Shown here: positions 1 through 11,889 of the stretch, piece after piece
How positions within the stretch are numbered: position 1 is the first letter of the stretch
Layout: each line of letters starts with the position of its first letter
Origin: Caldilineaceae bacterium
GTDB lineage: Bacteria; Chloroflexota; Anaerolineae; Caldilineales; Caldilineaceae
Direction of reading: 5' to 3'
Assembly: GCA_023384455.1 (NCBI GenBank)
Contig: JAHDWH010000002.1
Span: 1-64,000, forward strand
DNA: 64,000 nt
Translations under genes and position numbers: made by a program
The notes under the pieces: model-generated
Databases searched by the model: none
The model's input: the letters and a program-made list of their open reading frames with translations, nothing else
What the model was told of the DNA's origin: nothing

Positions 1-90
1 TCACCCACTTTTGTGTTCTATTTTTCAGGGCAGGCCACACGACCGACAGACACCGGACAACGATGAAAATAGGAATGTAGATTGCGCAGA

Positions 91-147
91 TTTTATCCGT
101 GTGAACCCGTTCTTTCCGTGTTCATCCGTGTTCTATTTTTCAGGGCA
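91..147. repeat. ATCCGTG micro-repeat tract
   Basis: The bases before the first gene carry several degenerate copies of a 'tccgtg' unit and end in 'ctatttttcagggcag'. The same end motif also occurs near position 15-38. Related tracts lie at 15097-15135, 15298-15342, 15779-15817, 15868-15912, 22581-22623 and 62406-62457. They look like non-coding intergenic filler shared across this genome. No function is visible. Confidence 0.6.
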
Positions 148-161
148 GCGGGATAGCTACA

Positions 162-947
162 ATGCACCTTCTCCGTCTCTTCGCAGTTTATCTGCGCCTG
201 GGGCTTCTGGGCGAAATGGAATACCGGGCCAATTTCTGGATCAACCTTTTCCAGTCTTTCCTGGAATTGGCGGTTGCTCTGGGCGGTCTGGCTGTTGTCT
301 TTGACCACACGGATACTCTGGGCGGCTGGCAGCCCGATGAACTGTTGGCCCTGGTGGGCGTCTACTTCCTGATTGCGGGGCTGATGCGCGCGCTGGTTCA
401 GCCCTCGATGCAGTTGTTTATGGAAGACATCCGCAAAGGCACGCTGGATTTCAAACTGACAAAGCCGGAAGATGCCCAATTGCTGGTAAGTATCCAGCGG
501 GTGGAAATCTGGCGGCTGGTGGACGCGGTGGTCGGGGTAATTGTGCTGGGCATCGCCCTTTCCCGGCTGGGCACGCAGATCGGTCTGACTGATGTGCTGA
601 TCTTTGGCATAACCCTGGCCGCGGGTGCGCTGATCGTTTACAGCTTTTATATGATTCTGGCGACCTGCGCCTTCTGGTTTGTGCGGGTGGAGAATATCCT
701 CGTCATCTTCCAGTCTATGTACCAGGCAGGCCGTTGGCCGGTGACTATCTACCCCGGCTGGCTGCGCTGGATTCTCACCTTTCTGGTGCCGGTCGCCTTT
801 GCCACAACCGTGCCCGCCTCGGCCTTCACCGGGCGTATCGAGCCGGGCCTGTTGCTGGGTTCGCTGGGGCTGGCTGTTGCTCTGTTTATTGCGGCCCGTC
901 TTTTCTGGCGCTATGGCATCCGCTTCTACTCTGGCGCTTCGGCGTAG
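162..947 (+). CDS. ABC-2 family transporter permease
   Basis: A 261-residue, very hydrophobic protein with about six predicted membrane segments. It resembles the ABC-2/DUF990-type permeases that pair with a second permease and an ATPase to export drugs, lipids or polysaccharide. Seen: a short cytoplasmic N-terminus (MHLLRLFAVYLRLGLLGEME), a hydrophilic stretch around residues 85-105 (EDIRKGTLDFKLTKP, typical of this family), and a basic-aromatic C-terminus. The length is normal. The ATPase and partner permease are not in the window and would be expected upstream of base 1. The start is the first ATG after a repeat tract, with only a weak ribosome-binding site. The substrate cannot be told from sequence. 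Confidence 0.8.
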   Translation: MHLLRLFAVYLRLGLLGEMEYRANFWINLFQSFLELAVALGGLAVVFDHTDTLGGWQPDELLALVGVYFLIAGLMRALVQPSMQLFMEDIRKGTLDFKLTKPEDAQLLVSIQRVEIWRLVDAVVGVIVLGIALSRLGTQIGLTDVLIFGITLAAGALIVYSFYMILATCAFWFVRVENILVIFQSMYQAGRWPVTIYPGWLRWILTFLVPVAFATTVPASAFTGRIEPGLLLGSLGLAVALFIAARLFWRYGIRFYSGASA

Positions 948-1057
948 AAAAGATGGCGGGATGAGGAGAGGATAGGGGATGCCCCTTCCCGCATCATCCC
1001 CTCACCCCAGATTTGTGCCGATCTATCAATCGACCACCCAACCACCCGGCCAATCCT

Positions 1058-1618
1058 ATGCACATCCTACTCACTTCTGCTGCTACACCTCTGACCCGGG
1101 GACTGGCTGACGCCCTGGCCCCAGCCTATGCCCTCCGTCTGACCGAACGGGCAATGATTTCCTCAACCCACGAATTTGCGCTTTCTGATTTGGGCCACGA
1201 CGCCTCCACCAATCTGCTGGTGCGGGGGATGGATGGGGTTGTACATGTGGACGCAAGGGTTGGGGAAGCCGACACCGGCGCGCTGATCGACCAGTCCACC
1301 CGCTGCACCTACAACCTGCTGCTGGCCGCAGCCGGGGAAGGGGTGAAACGGGTGGTCTATCTGAGTACACTGGCGTTGATGGCAGCCTATGACGGCTACC
1401 TTTACGATACCCGCTGGCGGCCCCACCCTACCACCGACCCCTTCGCCCTGACCAAATTTCTGGGCGAAGCCACCTGCAAGGAGTTTGCCAGGGAGGGAAA
1501 GGTGGCGGTGACGGTTCTGCGGTTGGCAAAAGAGATACCCGCCGCGTCTGTTGCCGCGGCCATCAGCCAGGCTCTGACCACCGACCGCCCGCTCTGGGAT
1601 ATCCAGCACGTGGCATAA
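1058..1618 (+). CDS. Short NAD-dependent epimerase/dehydratase-like protein
   Basis: The start is placed at the internal ATG 1058 (MHILLTSAAT); the upstream part of the ORF lacks coding character. The 186-residue product looks like a shortened SDR/epimerase: an N-terminal beta-alpha unit, then VYLSTLALM where the catalytic Ser/Thr usually sits, and PFALTKFLGE where YxxxK would be expected. Two defining features are degenerate: the glycine-rich NAD loop reads TSAATPLTRG, and the catalytic Tyr is replaced by Phe. It may therefore bind a nucleotide weakly or be non-enzymatic. It lies 60 bp upstream of a more canonical paralogue in the same orientation, so the two are probably co-transcribed. The substrate is unknown. 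Confidence 0.7.
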   Translation: MHILLTSAATPLTRGLADALAPAYALRLTERAMISSTHEFALSDLGHDASTNLLVRGMDGVVHVDARVGEADTGALIDQSTRCTYNLLLAAAGEGVKRVVYLSTLALMAAYDGYLYDTRWRPHPTTDPFALTKFLGEATCKEFAREGKVAVTVLRLAKEIPAASVAAAISQALTTDRPLWDIQHVA

Positions 1619-1678
1619 ATCTCATTTTCTTTTTCCCTTTGTGGTTTCTATTTTTTCGCCTTTCCAGTGGAGCACCCT

Positions 1679-2419
1679 ATGAATGTTCTCATTCTCGGCG
1701 CTGCGGGGATGCTTGGCCCCTACGTCGTCCGCCATCTGGCCCCCCGCTACACGCTGCGTATTTCGGATGTGCAGCCGCCTGGGGACCCCTTGCCCGGTGA
1801 ATTTATACAGGTGGATGTGGTAAACCGGGAGCAGGTGCTGGCCGCGGCCGAGGGGATGGACGCTATCATCAATCTCTCTGTCCTGCGCCAGGATCGCAAA
1901 ATAGCCTTCGATGTCAATACGCTGGGTTGCTATCATATGATGGAGGCGGCGGTCACCCATGGCATCCGTCGAGTGATCAATACCGGCCCCCATTTCACCC
2001 TGGCCGGGCGCAGTTACGAGATGTTCGACTACGACATCGGCCCGGACATTCCGCCCCAACCGGGCACGAATCTCTACGCGCTGAGCAAGTCCCTGGGCCA
2101 CCAGATCAGCCGGGTCTATGCCGAGCAGCACGACCTTTATGTGCAGATGTATCTTTTCTACAACTTCCGCGACCCGACAGATGTGCCTCTGGGCAGCCGC
2201 CACGCGCCCTTCTCAATCTCCTGGGAGAACGCGGCCGAAGTCTTTTCCCTGGGGCTGGAAATCCCCTTCGAGAAGTTGCCCTCCCGCTGCGAGGCGTTCA
2301 ATATCTTTACGGATATGCCCCACGGCAAATTCAGCAACGAAAAGGCCAAACGAATTCTCGGCTTTCAGCCACGCAATGATATTTCGGGTTTGTGGAGAGT
2401 GGATAAAGGGATGATGTGA
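1679..2419 (+). CDS. NAD-dependent epimerase/dehydratase family protein
   Basis: An extended-SDR protein of about 246 residues. It has the N-terminal Rossmann glycine motif GAAGMLG, an acidic residue after beta-2 (RISDVQPPGD) and the YxxxK catalytic pair in NLYALSKSLGH. It probably acts on a nucleotide sugar or related metabolite in the cytoplasm, but the substrate cannot be inferred. ATG 1679 is preferred over the in-frame GTG 1667; both lie just after the previous gene. The C-terminal end overlaps a long perfect hairpin that serves as a terminator. It is shorter than typical UDP-sugar epimerases (about 310 residues), mostly in the substrate-binding half. Confidence 0.8.
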   Translation: MNVLILGAAGMLGPYVVRHLAPRYTLRISDVQPPGDPLPGEFIQVDVVNREQVLAAAEGMDAIINLSVLRQDRKIAFDVNTLGCYHMMEAAVTHGIRRVINTGPHFTLAGRSYEMFDYDIGPDIPPQPGTNLYALSKSLGHQISRVYAEQHDLYVQMYLFYNFRDPTDVPLGSRHAPFSISWENAAEVFSLGLEIPFEKLPSRCEAFNIFTDMPHGKFSNEKAKRILGFQPRNDISGLWRVDKGMM

Positions 2420-2457
2420 TGGTAAAGACGCGTCTTTAACCATCACATCATCCCTTT
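2405..2457. terminator. Long hairpin at the end of the epimerase gene
   Basis: Nearly perfect inverted repeat with arms of about 27 bases, starting AAAGGGATGATGTGATGG and closing over a GACGCGTC apex. It overlaps the epimerase stop codon and ends in CCCTTTA. It is symmetrical, so it could stop transcription from both sides between the epimerase and nuoN, which are convergent. Confidence 0.65.
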
Positions 2458-2483
2458 ACTTGCCCCTATTTCCCAATTTTGAC

Positions 2484-2586
2484 GTAACTGTTCAGCCACC
2501 CCACCCTACCCCTCCCCATTCCAGGGCGGAAACTGGATCGACTCCTCCCCCACAGTGGGGGAGGTAGGGTGGGGGCGAGCAGTTAC
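2484..2586. repeat. 103-bp MITE-like element, copy 1
   Basis: A 103-bp unit with imperfect terminal inverted repeats (GTAACTGTTCAGCC at one end, complement of GCGAGCAGTTAC at the other) and an inner TCCCCCACAGTGGGGGA palindrome. Copies of exactly the same length lie at 59055-59157 (opposite orientation) and 62556-62658. There is no coding capacity and no clear target-site duplication. Confidence 0.75.
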
Positions 2587-2627
2587 AAAAGAGTAGAGAC
2601 ACGGCTTAGCCGTGTCTCTACTCTTTT
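2587..2627. terminator. Hairpin downstream of nuoN (cluster 1)
   Basis: Perfect palindromic hairpin (AAAAGAGTAGAGACACGGC and its complement around a short loop) directly abutting the 103-bp repeat. It has A-rich and T-rich flanks, as expected of a bidirectional intrinsic terminator. It probably ends the minus-strand nuo operon, whose last gene stops at 2660. Confidence 0.65.
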
Positions 2628-2659
2628 GAGTGCTTATTTGGTTGCTCTGCCCGCTACGC

Positions 2660-4153
2660 TTACTGCGCCGCTGCCAGAATCTGCGCCGAGGCTGTATTCA
2701 CCCACTCGATAACGGTGGAGGGATAGACGCCCATCCACAGCGTCGCCACGGTACAGATGACCAGGCTGATTTGGATGCCGATGGGGGCGACTAATGCGGT
2801 TCCCTTTTCGTCGGTGAAGAACATTGTGCGCACGATATTCAGGTAGTAGAAGGCGGCGATACCCGCATTGACCAGACCCGCGGCGGCCAGCCAGAAATAC
2901 TGGTGCTGGATGGCTGCGCCAAAGACGTAGAACTTGCCCAGAAAACCGCCGGTCAGGGGGATACCCGTCAGGCTGAGCAGGAAGATGACGAACATCACCG
3001 CCAGCCCCGGCGCCCGGTGGATCAGCCCGTGGAAGGCGCTGAGTGCTGTGCTGCCAGTGGTCTCTTCCACGGCCATAATCACCAGGAAGGCGCCCACATT
3101 TGTAAAGAGATAGGCAAAGAGATAGAGCAGCACACCGTTCAGCCCGTCCATGCCGCTGGTGGAAAAGGAGGTCACAGCCACCAGCCCCATCAGAATATAG
3201 CCGGCCTGGGCCACAGAGCTATAGGCCAGCATCCGTTTCACATCGGTCTGGCGCAGCGCGGCCAGATTGCCCATTGTCATTGTGAGGATGCTCAGCCCAG
3301 CCAGGATCGGCACCCAATTGACCTGGAAGGGGGCCAGACCGACGATAAAGACCCGGGCCAGCACAGCGAAGGCCGCGGCTTTGGAAGCCGTGGAGAGATA
3401 GATTGCTATCGGTGTGGGCGAGCCTTCGTAAGTGTCGGGAACCCACTGGTAGAAGGGGGCCAGACTGGCTTTGAAGCCCAGACCGGCCAGGGTCAGCACT
3501 GTAGCGGGAATGGCTGCAAAGGCGATGCCGGTCATCTTCTCGTGGCCTTCCATGGCCGCTGCAAAGAAGGTGGCGATGTCGGCCAGATAGAGCGAACCCG
3601 TCGCGCCGTAGAGCAGGCTGATGCCGTAGAGCATCACCGCCGAAGCCACGGAGCCGTAGAGGAAGTATTTCAGGCCCGCCTCGTTGCTGCGTCGATCTTC
3701 CCGCAGGAAGCCAGCCAGCATATAGCTGGTGATGGAGAGGAATTCAATCGCAATGTAAATCAGCACCAGATTGTTGGCGCTGGCCGCCACACACATGGCC
3801 AGGCTGACCATTATGAAGAAGGTCCAGAATTCGCTCTGGTTCTTCGTGCGCTTGTTCATATAGCCGCCGCCAGCAATCGCCACCAGCACCATCCCGGCCA
3901 GGATCGTGACTTTGATGAACATAGCAAAGCTGTCGATGGTCATCATCCCATAGGCCACTTGCGGCTCTGTCACCTTCAGTTGGAGCATGCTGGCGAGCAG
4001 CGCGGCCGCAACGAAAAGGATAGTGAGCGCCATATAGCTTGCGCCCGTGCGCTTGCCCTGTGCTTTGGGATCGCTCGCCACATCCAGGCAGAAGATCAGC
4101 AGCCCGCCGGTGAGGAGTATGATCTCAGGTAAAATCAATCCGAGGTCGTTCAA
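2660..4153 (-). CDS. nuoN: NADH-quinone oxidoreductase subunit N, cluster 1
   Basis: A 497-residue polytopic membrane protein of the Mrp-antiporter/NuoN family, one of the three proton-channel subunits of complex I. Seen: the N-terminal segment LGLILPEIILLTGGLLIF, the central proton-channel region with the broken-helix lysine (LGFKASLAPFYQWVPDTYEG), the quinone-arm motif VKRMLAYSSVAQAGYILMG and about 14 membrane segments. Length is normal. It is the last gene of the minus-strand run nuoA-H-J-K-x-L-M-N. A second nuoN at 32372 is clearly divergent, so this is a paralogous set and not a recent copy. Confidence 0.95.
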   Translation of the reverse strand: MNDLGLILPEIILLTGGLLIFCLDVASDPKAQGKRTGASYMALTILFVAAALLASMLQLKVTEPQVAYGMMTIDSFAMFIKVTILAGMVLVAIAGGGYMNKRTKNQSEFWTFFIMVSLAMCVAASANNLVLIYIAIEFLSITSYMLAGFLREDRRSNEAGLKYFLYGSVASAVMLYGISLLYGATGSLYLADIATFFAAAMEGHEKMTGIAFAAIPATVLTLAGLGFKASLAPFYQWVPDTYEGSPTPIAIYLSTASKAAAFAVLARVFIVGLAPFQVNWVPILAGLSILTMTMGNLAALRQTDVKRMLAYSSVAQAGYILMGLVAVTSFSTSGMDGLNGVLLYLFAYLFTNVGAFLVIMAVEETTGSTALSAFHGLIHRAPGLAVMFVIFLLSLTGIPLTGGFLGKFYVFGAAIQHQYFWLAAAGLVNAGIAAFYYLNIVRTMFFTDEKGTALVAPIGIQISLVICTVATLWMGVYPSTVIEWVNTASAQILAAAQ

Positions 4154-4218
4154 GACAGCACCCCCGTTAGGAAGAATTCAAAAACCGGGTCTTTCTGAAA
4201 AACCCGGCTCTTTGACAA

Positions 4219-5814
<1,596 letters not shown>

Positions 5815-5865
5815 GAAATCTTCTCCTCAGGAACGGACGAGGTGTTACATTCTCAGAAGTCCGAC

Positions 5866-5906
5866 TTTCAGAAGTTCGACTTTTCGCAAAAGTCGAACTT
5901 CTGAAA
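5866..5906. repeat. Perfect 19-bp hairpin between nuoL and nuoM (cluster 1)
   Basis: TTTCAGAAGTTCGACTTTT, a three-base loop CGC, then the exact complement. A partial extra copy (AGAAGTCCGACTT) precedes it. It sits inside the operon between the nuoL stop and the nuoM start, so it could set mRNA processing or attenuate transcription. It could also be one more member of the hairpin repeats in this genome. Confidence 0.6.
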
Positions 5907-5913
5907 ACTTCTT

Positions 5914-8145
<2,232 letters not shown>

Positions 8146-8306
8146 AGACAGACCTCATTGGCGTGCGTTACGACAATTGATATTTCAAATGAGTCAAAAA
8201 GAGGACGCAGATTTTAATGATTTGAATTGATAAACGCTGATTGAGTCCGATAAAATCTGCGAAAATCAGTTGTTTCTGCGTAATCTGCGTTCTAACTCTT
8301 CTACTT

Positions 8307-8672
8307 TCAGCCGGCTTCGGCTGGGGGGCGCAGGCTGTTGAGCAGATTGCCAACCCCATAACCGACGACCAGACCGACAAATCCCAGGGCCAACAGCCAC
8401 AGATCCCCAGAGACACCCAGGGCGGAACCGATGCCGATAAAGAGAATCCCACCGATCAGGGAAATCAGCAGCAGACGGCTCTGCTCCGATTTGCGCTGTT
8501 TGGCAATCGCCAGCAGCGTCACCGCCTCTTGCCGCTCCGGCGCGTGCTTCACCACTTCCTTCAGCGCGTGATAGGCCCCTGTGAAGTTGCCCTCACCCAT
8601 CTTTTCCTGGGCCATTGCGTAGAGGAAATCACACTGTTCCTCCAGTGTACCCGTCAATAGTTGTTTGGGCAT
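8307..8672 (-). CDS. Small protein with TPR-like N-terminus and two membrane helices
   Basis: The start is set at the internal ATG 8672 (MPKQLLTGTLEEQCDFLY) because the upstream ORF part is an intergenic inverted-repeat element. The 121-residue product has a TPR-like helical N-terminus (EKMGEGNFTGAYHALKEVVKHAPERQEAV), a basic linker, then two hydrophobic helices (about residues 63-110), so it is probably membrane anchored with the repeat in the cytoplasm. I do not recognise the family. It sits between nuoK and nuoL in the membrane-arm operon and so could be an assembly factor or accessory subunit; that is inference from position only. Confidence 0.65.
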   Translation of the reverse strand: MPKQLLTGTLEEQCDFLYAMAQEKMGEGNFTGAYHALKEVVKHAPERQEAVTLLAIAKQRKSEQSRLLLISLIGGILFIGIGSALGVSGDLWLLALGFVGLVVGYGVGNLLNSLRPPAEAG

Positions 8673-8680
8673 ACGTCTCT

Positions 8681-8746
8681 GATTCCGGGAATCGGCCAGA
8701 GAATTAGGGAAATCCGAAAGAACCCGTGGCCGATTCCCGGAATCGG
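8681..8746. repeat. GATTCCGGGAATCGGCCA inverted-repeat element, copy 1
   Basis: About 66 bp bounded by GATTCCGGGAATCGGCCA and its near complement, in the gap between nuoK and the small membrane protein gene. Similar elements lie at 11794-11857 and 36523-36587. Its presence shows that this gap is not coding and supports the later start of the downstream gene. Confidence 0.65.
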
Positions 8747-8758
8747 GTTTGCGAAACA

Positions 8759-9070
8759 TTACCCGGCCAGGAGGTTCAACTCCTCCAAATCCACCGTCTT
8801 GCGTTCCCGGTAGACCGAGATAATCAGCGCCAGCCCCACGGCAGCTTCGGCTGCGGCCAGGGCGATGATCAGCACGGCAAAGACCTGCCCGGCCAGATCG
8901 GCCTGGGCCTCGCCGTAGCGCCAGAAGGCCACCAGATTGATGTTGGCCGCGTTGAGCATCAGCTCAATGCTCATCAGCACAGCGATGGCGTTCTTGCGGG
9001 CCAGCGCGCCATAGAGACCCGCGGAGAATAGAAATGCGCCTACCAGTAAATATCCGGTCAATGGAACCAC
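8759..9070 (-). CDS. nuoK: NADH-quinone oxidoreductase subunit K, cluster 1
   Basis: A 103-residue three-helix subunit carrying the conserved glutamates in MSIELMLNAANINLVAF and AAAEAAVGLALIISVYR, both needed for proton pumping in NuoK. The ORF in the track starts too early; a GTG at 9070 (VVPLTGYLLVGAFLF) gives the normal family length, so I place the start there. It is followed by the small TPR-like gene and preceded by nuoJ. Confidence 0.9.
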   Translation of the reverse strand: MVPLTGYLLVGAFLFSAGLYGALARKNAIAVLMSIELMLNAANINLVAFWRYGEAQADLAGQVFAVLIIALAAAEAAVGLALIISVYRERKTVDLEELNLLAG

Positions 9071-9169
9071 GGATGCGTCCTCCTGCGTGCAAAAGTGAGC
9101 AGTTATCAGTAAACAGCCATCAGTGAGCAGCCCGTCCGCCAAACTGATAACTGGTCACTGCTTACTTCT

Positions 9170-9688
9170 TTAGTTATCCCGCGCCAGCATCACCGCGCCC
9201 ACAAGCGCGACCAGCAGCAACAGCCCCAGCACCTCAAATGCAACGACATAGGAAGTGACAAACTGTACGCCCAGCGCTGCAATCATCGACTCGTCGGCCA
9301 ACACAGGCGCGGCGCTGTCGGCCCAGGGAATCGAACCGATGAAGCCGTAGAGGGCCAGGAAGATCAGGACTGCAAAGAGACCGGTCTTGCCCCACTGGCG
9401 GTTGAGCGGCGAAGTCTTGCCATACATCATCGAACGGGTGAGCATAATGGCGAAGACAATGAGCGTGGCAATCGCACCCACATAGACCAGCACCTGACTG
9501 ACGGCCAGAAACTCAGCTTCCAGCATCACATAAAGCCCGGCTACGCCAAAGAGCGTTGCCACCAGGGCCAGCGCGCCGTGGAATAGATTGCGGGCCAACA
9601 CCACACCCAGCGCCGAGGCACAGGTGAAGAGTGCGAAGCCGGTAAAGACCAGTTGGCCGATAGTGGGTAGGGGAGGCAATTCTGGCAT
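9170..9688 (-). CDS. nuoJ: NADH-quinone oxidoreductase subunit J, cluster 1
   Basis: A membrane subunit of about 172 residues starting at the internal ATG 9688 (MPELPPLPTIGQLVF). It shows the NuoJ pattern of early helices ending in a conserved glycine/tyrosine region (VSQVLVYVGAIATLIVFAIMLT), which includes the pi-bulge helix used in conformational coupling. The upstream ORF residues come from a repeat hairpin and are not likely to be translated. It lies between nuoH and nuoK as in many complex I operons, except that nuoI is missing between H and J. Confidence 0.92.
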   Translation of the reverse strand: MPELPPLPTIGQLVFTGFALFTCASALGVVLARNLFHGALALVATLFGVAGLYVMLEAEFLAVSQVLVYVGAIATLIVFAIMLTRSMMYGKTSPLNRQWGKTGLFAVLIFLALYGFIGSIPWADSAAPVLADESMIAALGVQFVTSYVVAFEVLGLLLLVALVGAVMLARDN

Positions 9689-9760
9689 CGAAAAACCTGC
9701 GCTTCCTGCGTGAAATGAGTCAAAAAAATTCTGTACAGATACTGTCTGTCCGTCTGTCAG

Positions 9761-9808
9761 AAACGTGAAACGTGAGATCGTCCGAGTGCTCTCACGTTTC
9801 ACGTATCA
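9761..9808. repeat. ACGTTTCACG hairpin element, nuoJ-nuoH gap
   Basis: Inverted repeat built of GAAACGTGAAACGTGAGATC and a complementary TCTCACGTTTCACG arm. This is the first of six similar hairpins in the window (others at 13167, 32265, 35465, 40325 and 48832), all in gaps between genes. Confidence 0.65.
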
Positions 9809-9818
9809 CTCGCCATCT

Positions 9819-11060
9819 TTAGTACATCGCGTACGTATCGGCCTTTTGCATTGTGCCGATCAGCGAAGTCGGCTCGAAGGAGCGTTTGGTGCCCATTGTG
9901 TCGCTCTTAATGTAGCGTTGCAGAACGGTCGCCACCACCCAAATCACGCCAATATTCGCCAGGAAGATAAGGGCGTAGATGACCGGATCGCGGAAGGGCA
10001 ATTTCTGGACAATCGCCTGTACAATAATCAGACCAACACTGGCCGGAACCAGCACCTTCCAGGCGAAGTACATCATCTGGTCGATGCGGACGCGGGGAAA
10101 TGTGCCGCGCACCCACTGTTGCAAAACGTAGACGGCGTAGCTCTTAATAAAGAAGTAGCCGAGACCCAGAACCGGGCCGATGACGGGCAGACCCACGCCC
10201 GGCCCCTGCCAGCCACCCAGGAAGAGAACGGCCATCAGGGCCGAGAGCACCCAGGCGTTGACAAACTGGGCCAGGAAGAACATAGCGAACTTCATCCCTG
10301 AATATTCGATGTGAAAACCGGCGATCAGTTCCGATTCGGCTTCCAGCAGGTCGAAAGGGGTCAGTTCGGCCTCGGCCAGGGAGCTGATGAAGAAGATGAG
10401 CATCGCGGCCGGCATCATAATACCCAACCAGCCGATGCCCAGATTGAAGCCGCCGATAGTCAGGGATTGAAACTCTGTAATTCTGCCAAAGCTCATTGTG
10501 CCGGTGACCAGCACGACGGTCAGAATGGAGAGTACCATCGGAATTTCGTAGCTGAGCAACTGGGCTACCACCCGAAAACCGGCCAGCAGCGCATATTTGT
10601 TGTTGCTGCCCCAGCCCGCCATCAGCGCCGCCATCACACCAATAGAGCCGAGAGCCACCACAAAGAGCACGCCCACATTCAGGTCCATACCGATCAGACC
10701 GGGGGCGAAAGGCACGACGGCCAGCAGAATCAGTACACCAAAAACCGAGAGGATAGGCGCCGCATTGTAGGCCAGAAAATCGGATTGGCTGGGCGTAATA
10801 ACCTCTTTGGAGATCAGTTTGGCCGCGTCGGCCACCGTCTGAAAGAGACCGTAGGGGCCGAGACGATTGGGACCGAGACGGTCCTGTATCCGGCTGATAG
10901 CCTTGCGGGTGATCCAAATCAGCAGCAGGGCGGAAATCATCCCAAAGTTGACAAGGATAAATGCCCCAATGCCGTAGGCGATACCCAGCGCCAGCATATC
11001 GGGCAGACCCAGCCCGGTCAGCAGCCCGACAATCCCATCACTCCACGTTGAACCTTGCAT
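9819..11060 (-). CDS. nuoH: NADH-quinone oxidoreductase subunit H, cluster 1
   Basis: A 413-residue quinone-pocket subunit. Recognisable NuoH segments are [26 protein letters not shown] (first cytoplasmic loop), [28 protein letters not shown] and [19 protein letters not shown]. It is longer than the plus-strand NuoH (326 residues), with extra sequence at both ends including a polar C-terminal tail ([17 protein letters not shown]). NuoH normally forms the quinone-binding site together with NuoB and NuoD, which this cluster lacks, so any complex built with it must borrow peripheral-arm subunits from elsewhere. Confidence 0.95.
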   Translation of the reverse strand: MQGSTWSDGIVGLLTGLGLPDMLALGIAYGIGAFILVNFGMISALLLIWITRKAISRIQDRLGPNRLGPYGLFQTVADAAKLISKEVITPSQSDFLAYNAAPILSVFGVLILLAVVPFAPGLIGMDLNVGVLFVVALGSIGVMAALMAGWGSNNKYALLAGFRVVAQLLSYEIPMVLSILTVVLVTGTMSFGRITEFQSLTIGGFNLGIGWLGIMMPAAMLIFFISSLAEAELTPFDLLEAESELIAGFHIEYSGMKFAMFFLAQFVNAWVLSALMAVLFLGGWQGPGVGLPVIGPVLGLGYFFIKSYAVYVLQQWVRGTFPRVRIDQMMYFAWKVLVPASVGLIIVQAIVQKLPFRDPVIYALIFLANIGVIWVVATVLQRYIKSDTMGTKRSFEPTSLIGTMQKADTYAMY

Positions 11061-11121
11061 CCGTTTGCCTCCAACCCCAGGGGCGTGCGCAATCGATAAA
11101 TTTCAGAAAGATTCCAGCCAA

Positions 11122-11193
11122 GACCAGCGCCGGTTGAGTAGAAGCCGCTTAAGAAAGCGGGCTTTTTCCAGCCGTATCGAAACCAGGTGGGGT
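11122..11193. repeat. GGTTGAGTAG...CGTATCGAAACC repeat, partial copy
   Basis: Starts ACCAGCGCCGGTTGAGTAG and ends GCCGTATCGAAACCAGG in the gap between nuoH and nuoA of cluster 1. It is a half-copy of the longer hairpin elements at 12399-12536 and 21527-21668. An inner hairpin, AAGCCGCTTAAGAAAGCGGGCTTTTT, resembles a terminator. Confidence 0.6.
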
Positions 11194-11203
11194 CAACCGA
11201 AGC

Positions 11204-11560
11204 TTACTGCCACTCCAAAGCACCTTTGCGCCAGTCGTAGAGCAGACCGACAATGAGCAGCAGCACAAAGAAAATTGTCGCAAAGACGGCGAACATACTC
11301 AATTGGCTGTAGGCGACGGCGATGGGAAAGAGGAAGATCGCCTCCACATCAAAAACCACAAAGACGAGACCAATCAGGTAATACTGGGCACGGAACTGCA
11401 CCCACGTATCGCCGATGGTTTCCACACCGCTCTCGTAGACTGCGTTCTTCACCGGGTCGGGTCGGCGTGGCCCCAAAAGATGGCCCATGACGATAGCCGC
11501 CACCGGCAATATCAGCGCAATCGCTGCCATAATAAGAATGAATGCGTACTGAGACAGCAT
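11204..11560 (-). CDS. nuoA: NADH-quinone oxidoreductase subunit A, cluster 1
   Basis: A 118-residue three-helix subunit starting at ATG 11560 (MLSQYAFILIMAAIALI) behind a GAAGGAG ribosome-binding site. It contains the conserved loop KNAVYESGVETIGD and the acidic helix FVVFDVEAIFLFPIAVAY, both hallmarks of NuoA. It is the first gene of the minus-strand membrane-arm operon and faces a second, only distantly similar nuoA at 11890. The loop between helices 1 and 2 normally contacts NuoD and NuoH. Confidence 0.95.
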   Translation of the reverse strand: MLSQYAFILIMAAIALILPVAAIVMGHLLGPRRPDPVKNAVYESGVETIGDTWVQFRAQYYLIGLVFVVFDVEAIFLFPIAVAYSQLSMFAVFATIFFVLLLIVGLLYDWRKGALEWQ

Positions 11561-11611
11561 ACGTGCCGCTCCTTCAAATTCCGATTGTGTGGAAAAGTAC
11601 AAACGCCTAGC

Positions 11612-11617
11612 AGTATA
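11612..11617 (-). promoter_or_regulatory. Candidate extended -10 for nuo cluster 1
   Basis: On the minus strand, ATGCTATACT gives a TGn extended -10 about 52 bases upstream of nuoA. The -35 region (TTTCCA at 17-base spacing) is weak, as is common with extended -10 promoters. It is back to back with the plus-strand promoter at 11710. Confidence 0.5.
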
Positions 11618-11709
11618 GCATAGCGGTTTTGATTTGGAAAAGTCTGCAAGACAAAGATTGGTGTCTACACTACAACAAAGCTCCAAATTTCACAAAACTG
11701 GATATGGCT

Positions 11710-11738
11710 TTGACAGCCCCTCCCTTCCGTGCTACAAT
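11710..11738 (+). promoter_or_regulatory. Sigma70-type promoter for nuo cluster 2
   Basis: TTGACA, a 17-base spacer, then TACAAT: an almost consensus housekeeping promoter about 150 bases upstream of nuoA (cluster 2). The rest of the 329-base gap between the two nuoA genes holds the cluster 1 promoter and an inverted-repeat element at 11794-11857, which would lie in the 5' leader of this transcript. Confidence 0.7.
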
Positions 11739-11793
11739 GCCCCCGTTCGTGTAAAAATGCACGAACGAATCCCGCCCCAATCTCCGCTAGCAC

Positions 11794-11857
11794 GATTCCG
11801 GGAATCGGCCACAGAGTCTCTCGGCTCTCCCGTCATCATCTGGCTGATTCCGGAATC
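11794..11857. repeat. GATTCCGGGAATCGGCCA inverted-repeat element, copy 2
   Basis: About 64 bp bounded by GATTCCGGGAATCGGCCA and TGGCTGATTCCGGAATC, inside the untranslated leader of the plus-strand nuo operon. It can form a hairpin in the leader RNA. Same family as 8681-8746 and 36523-36587. Confidence 0.65.
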
Positions 11858-11889
11858 AAACCTGCCCGTCGCAGCGAAAGGGACGCACG

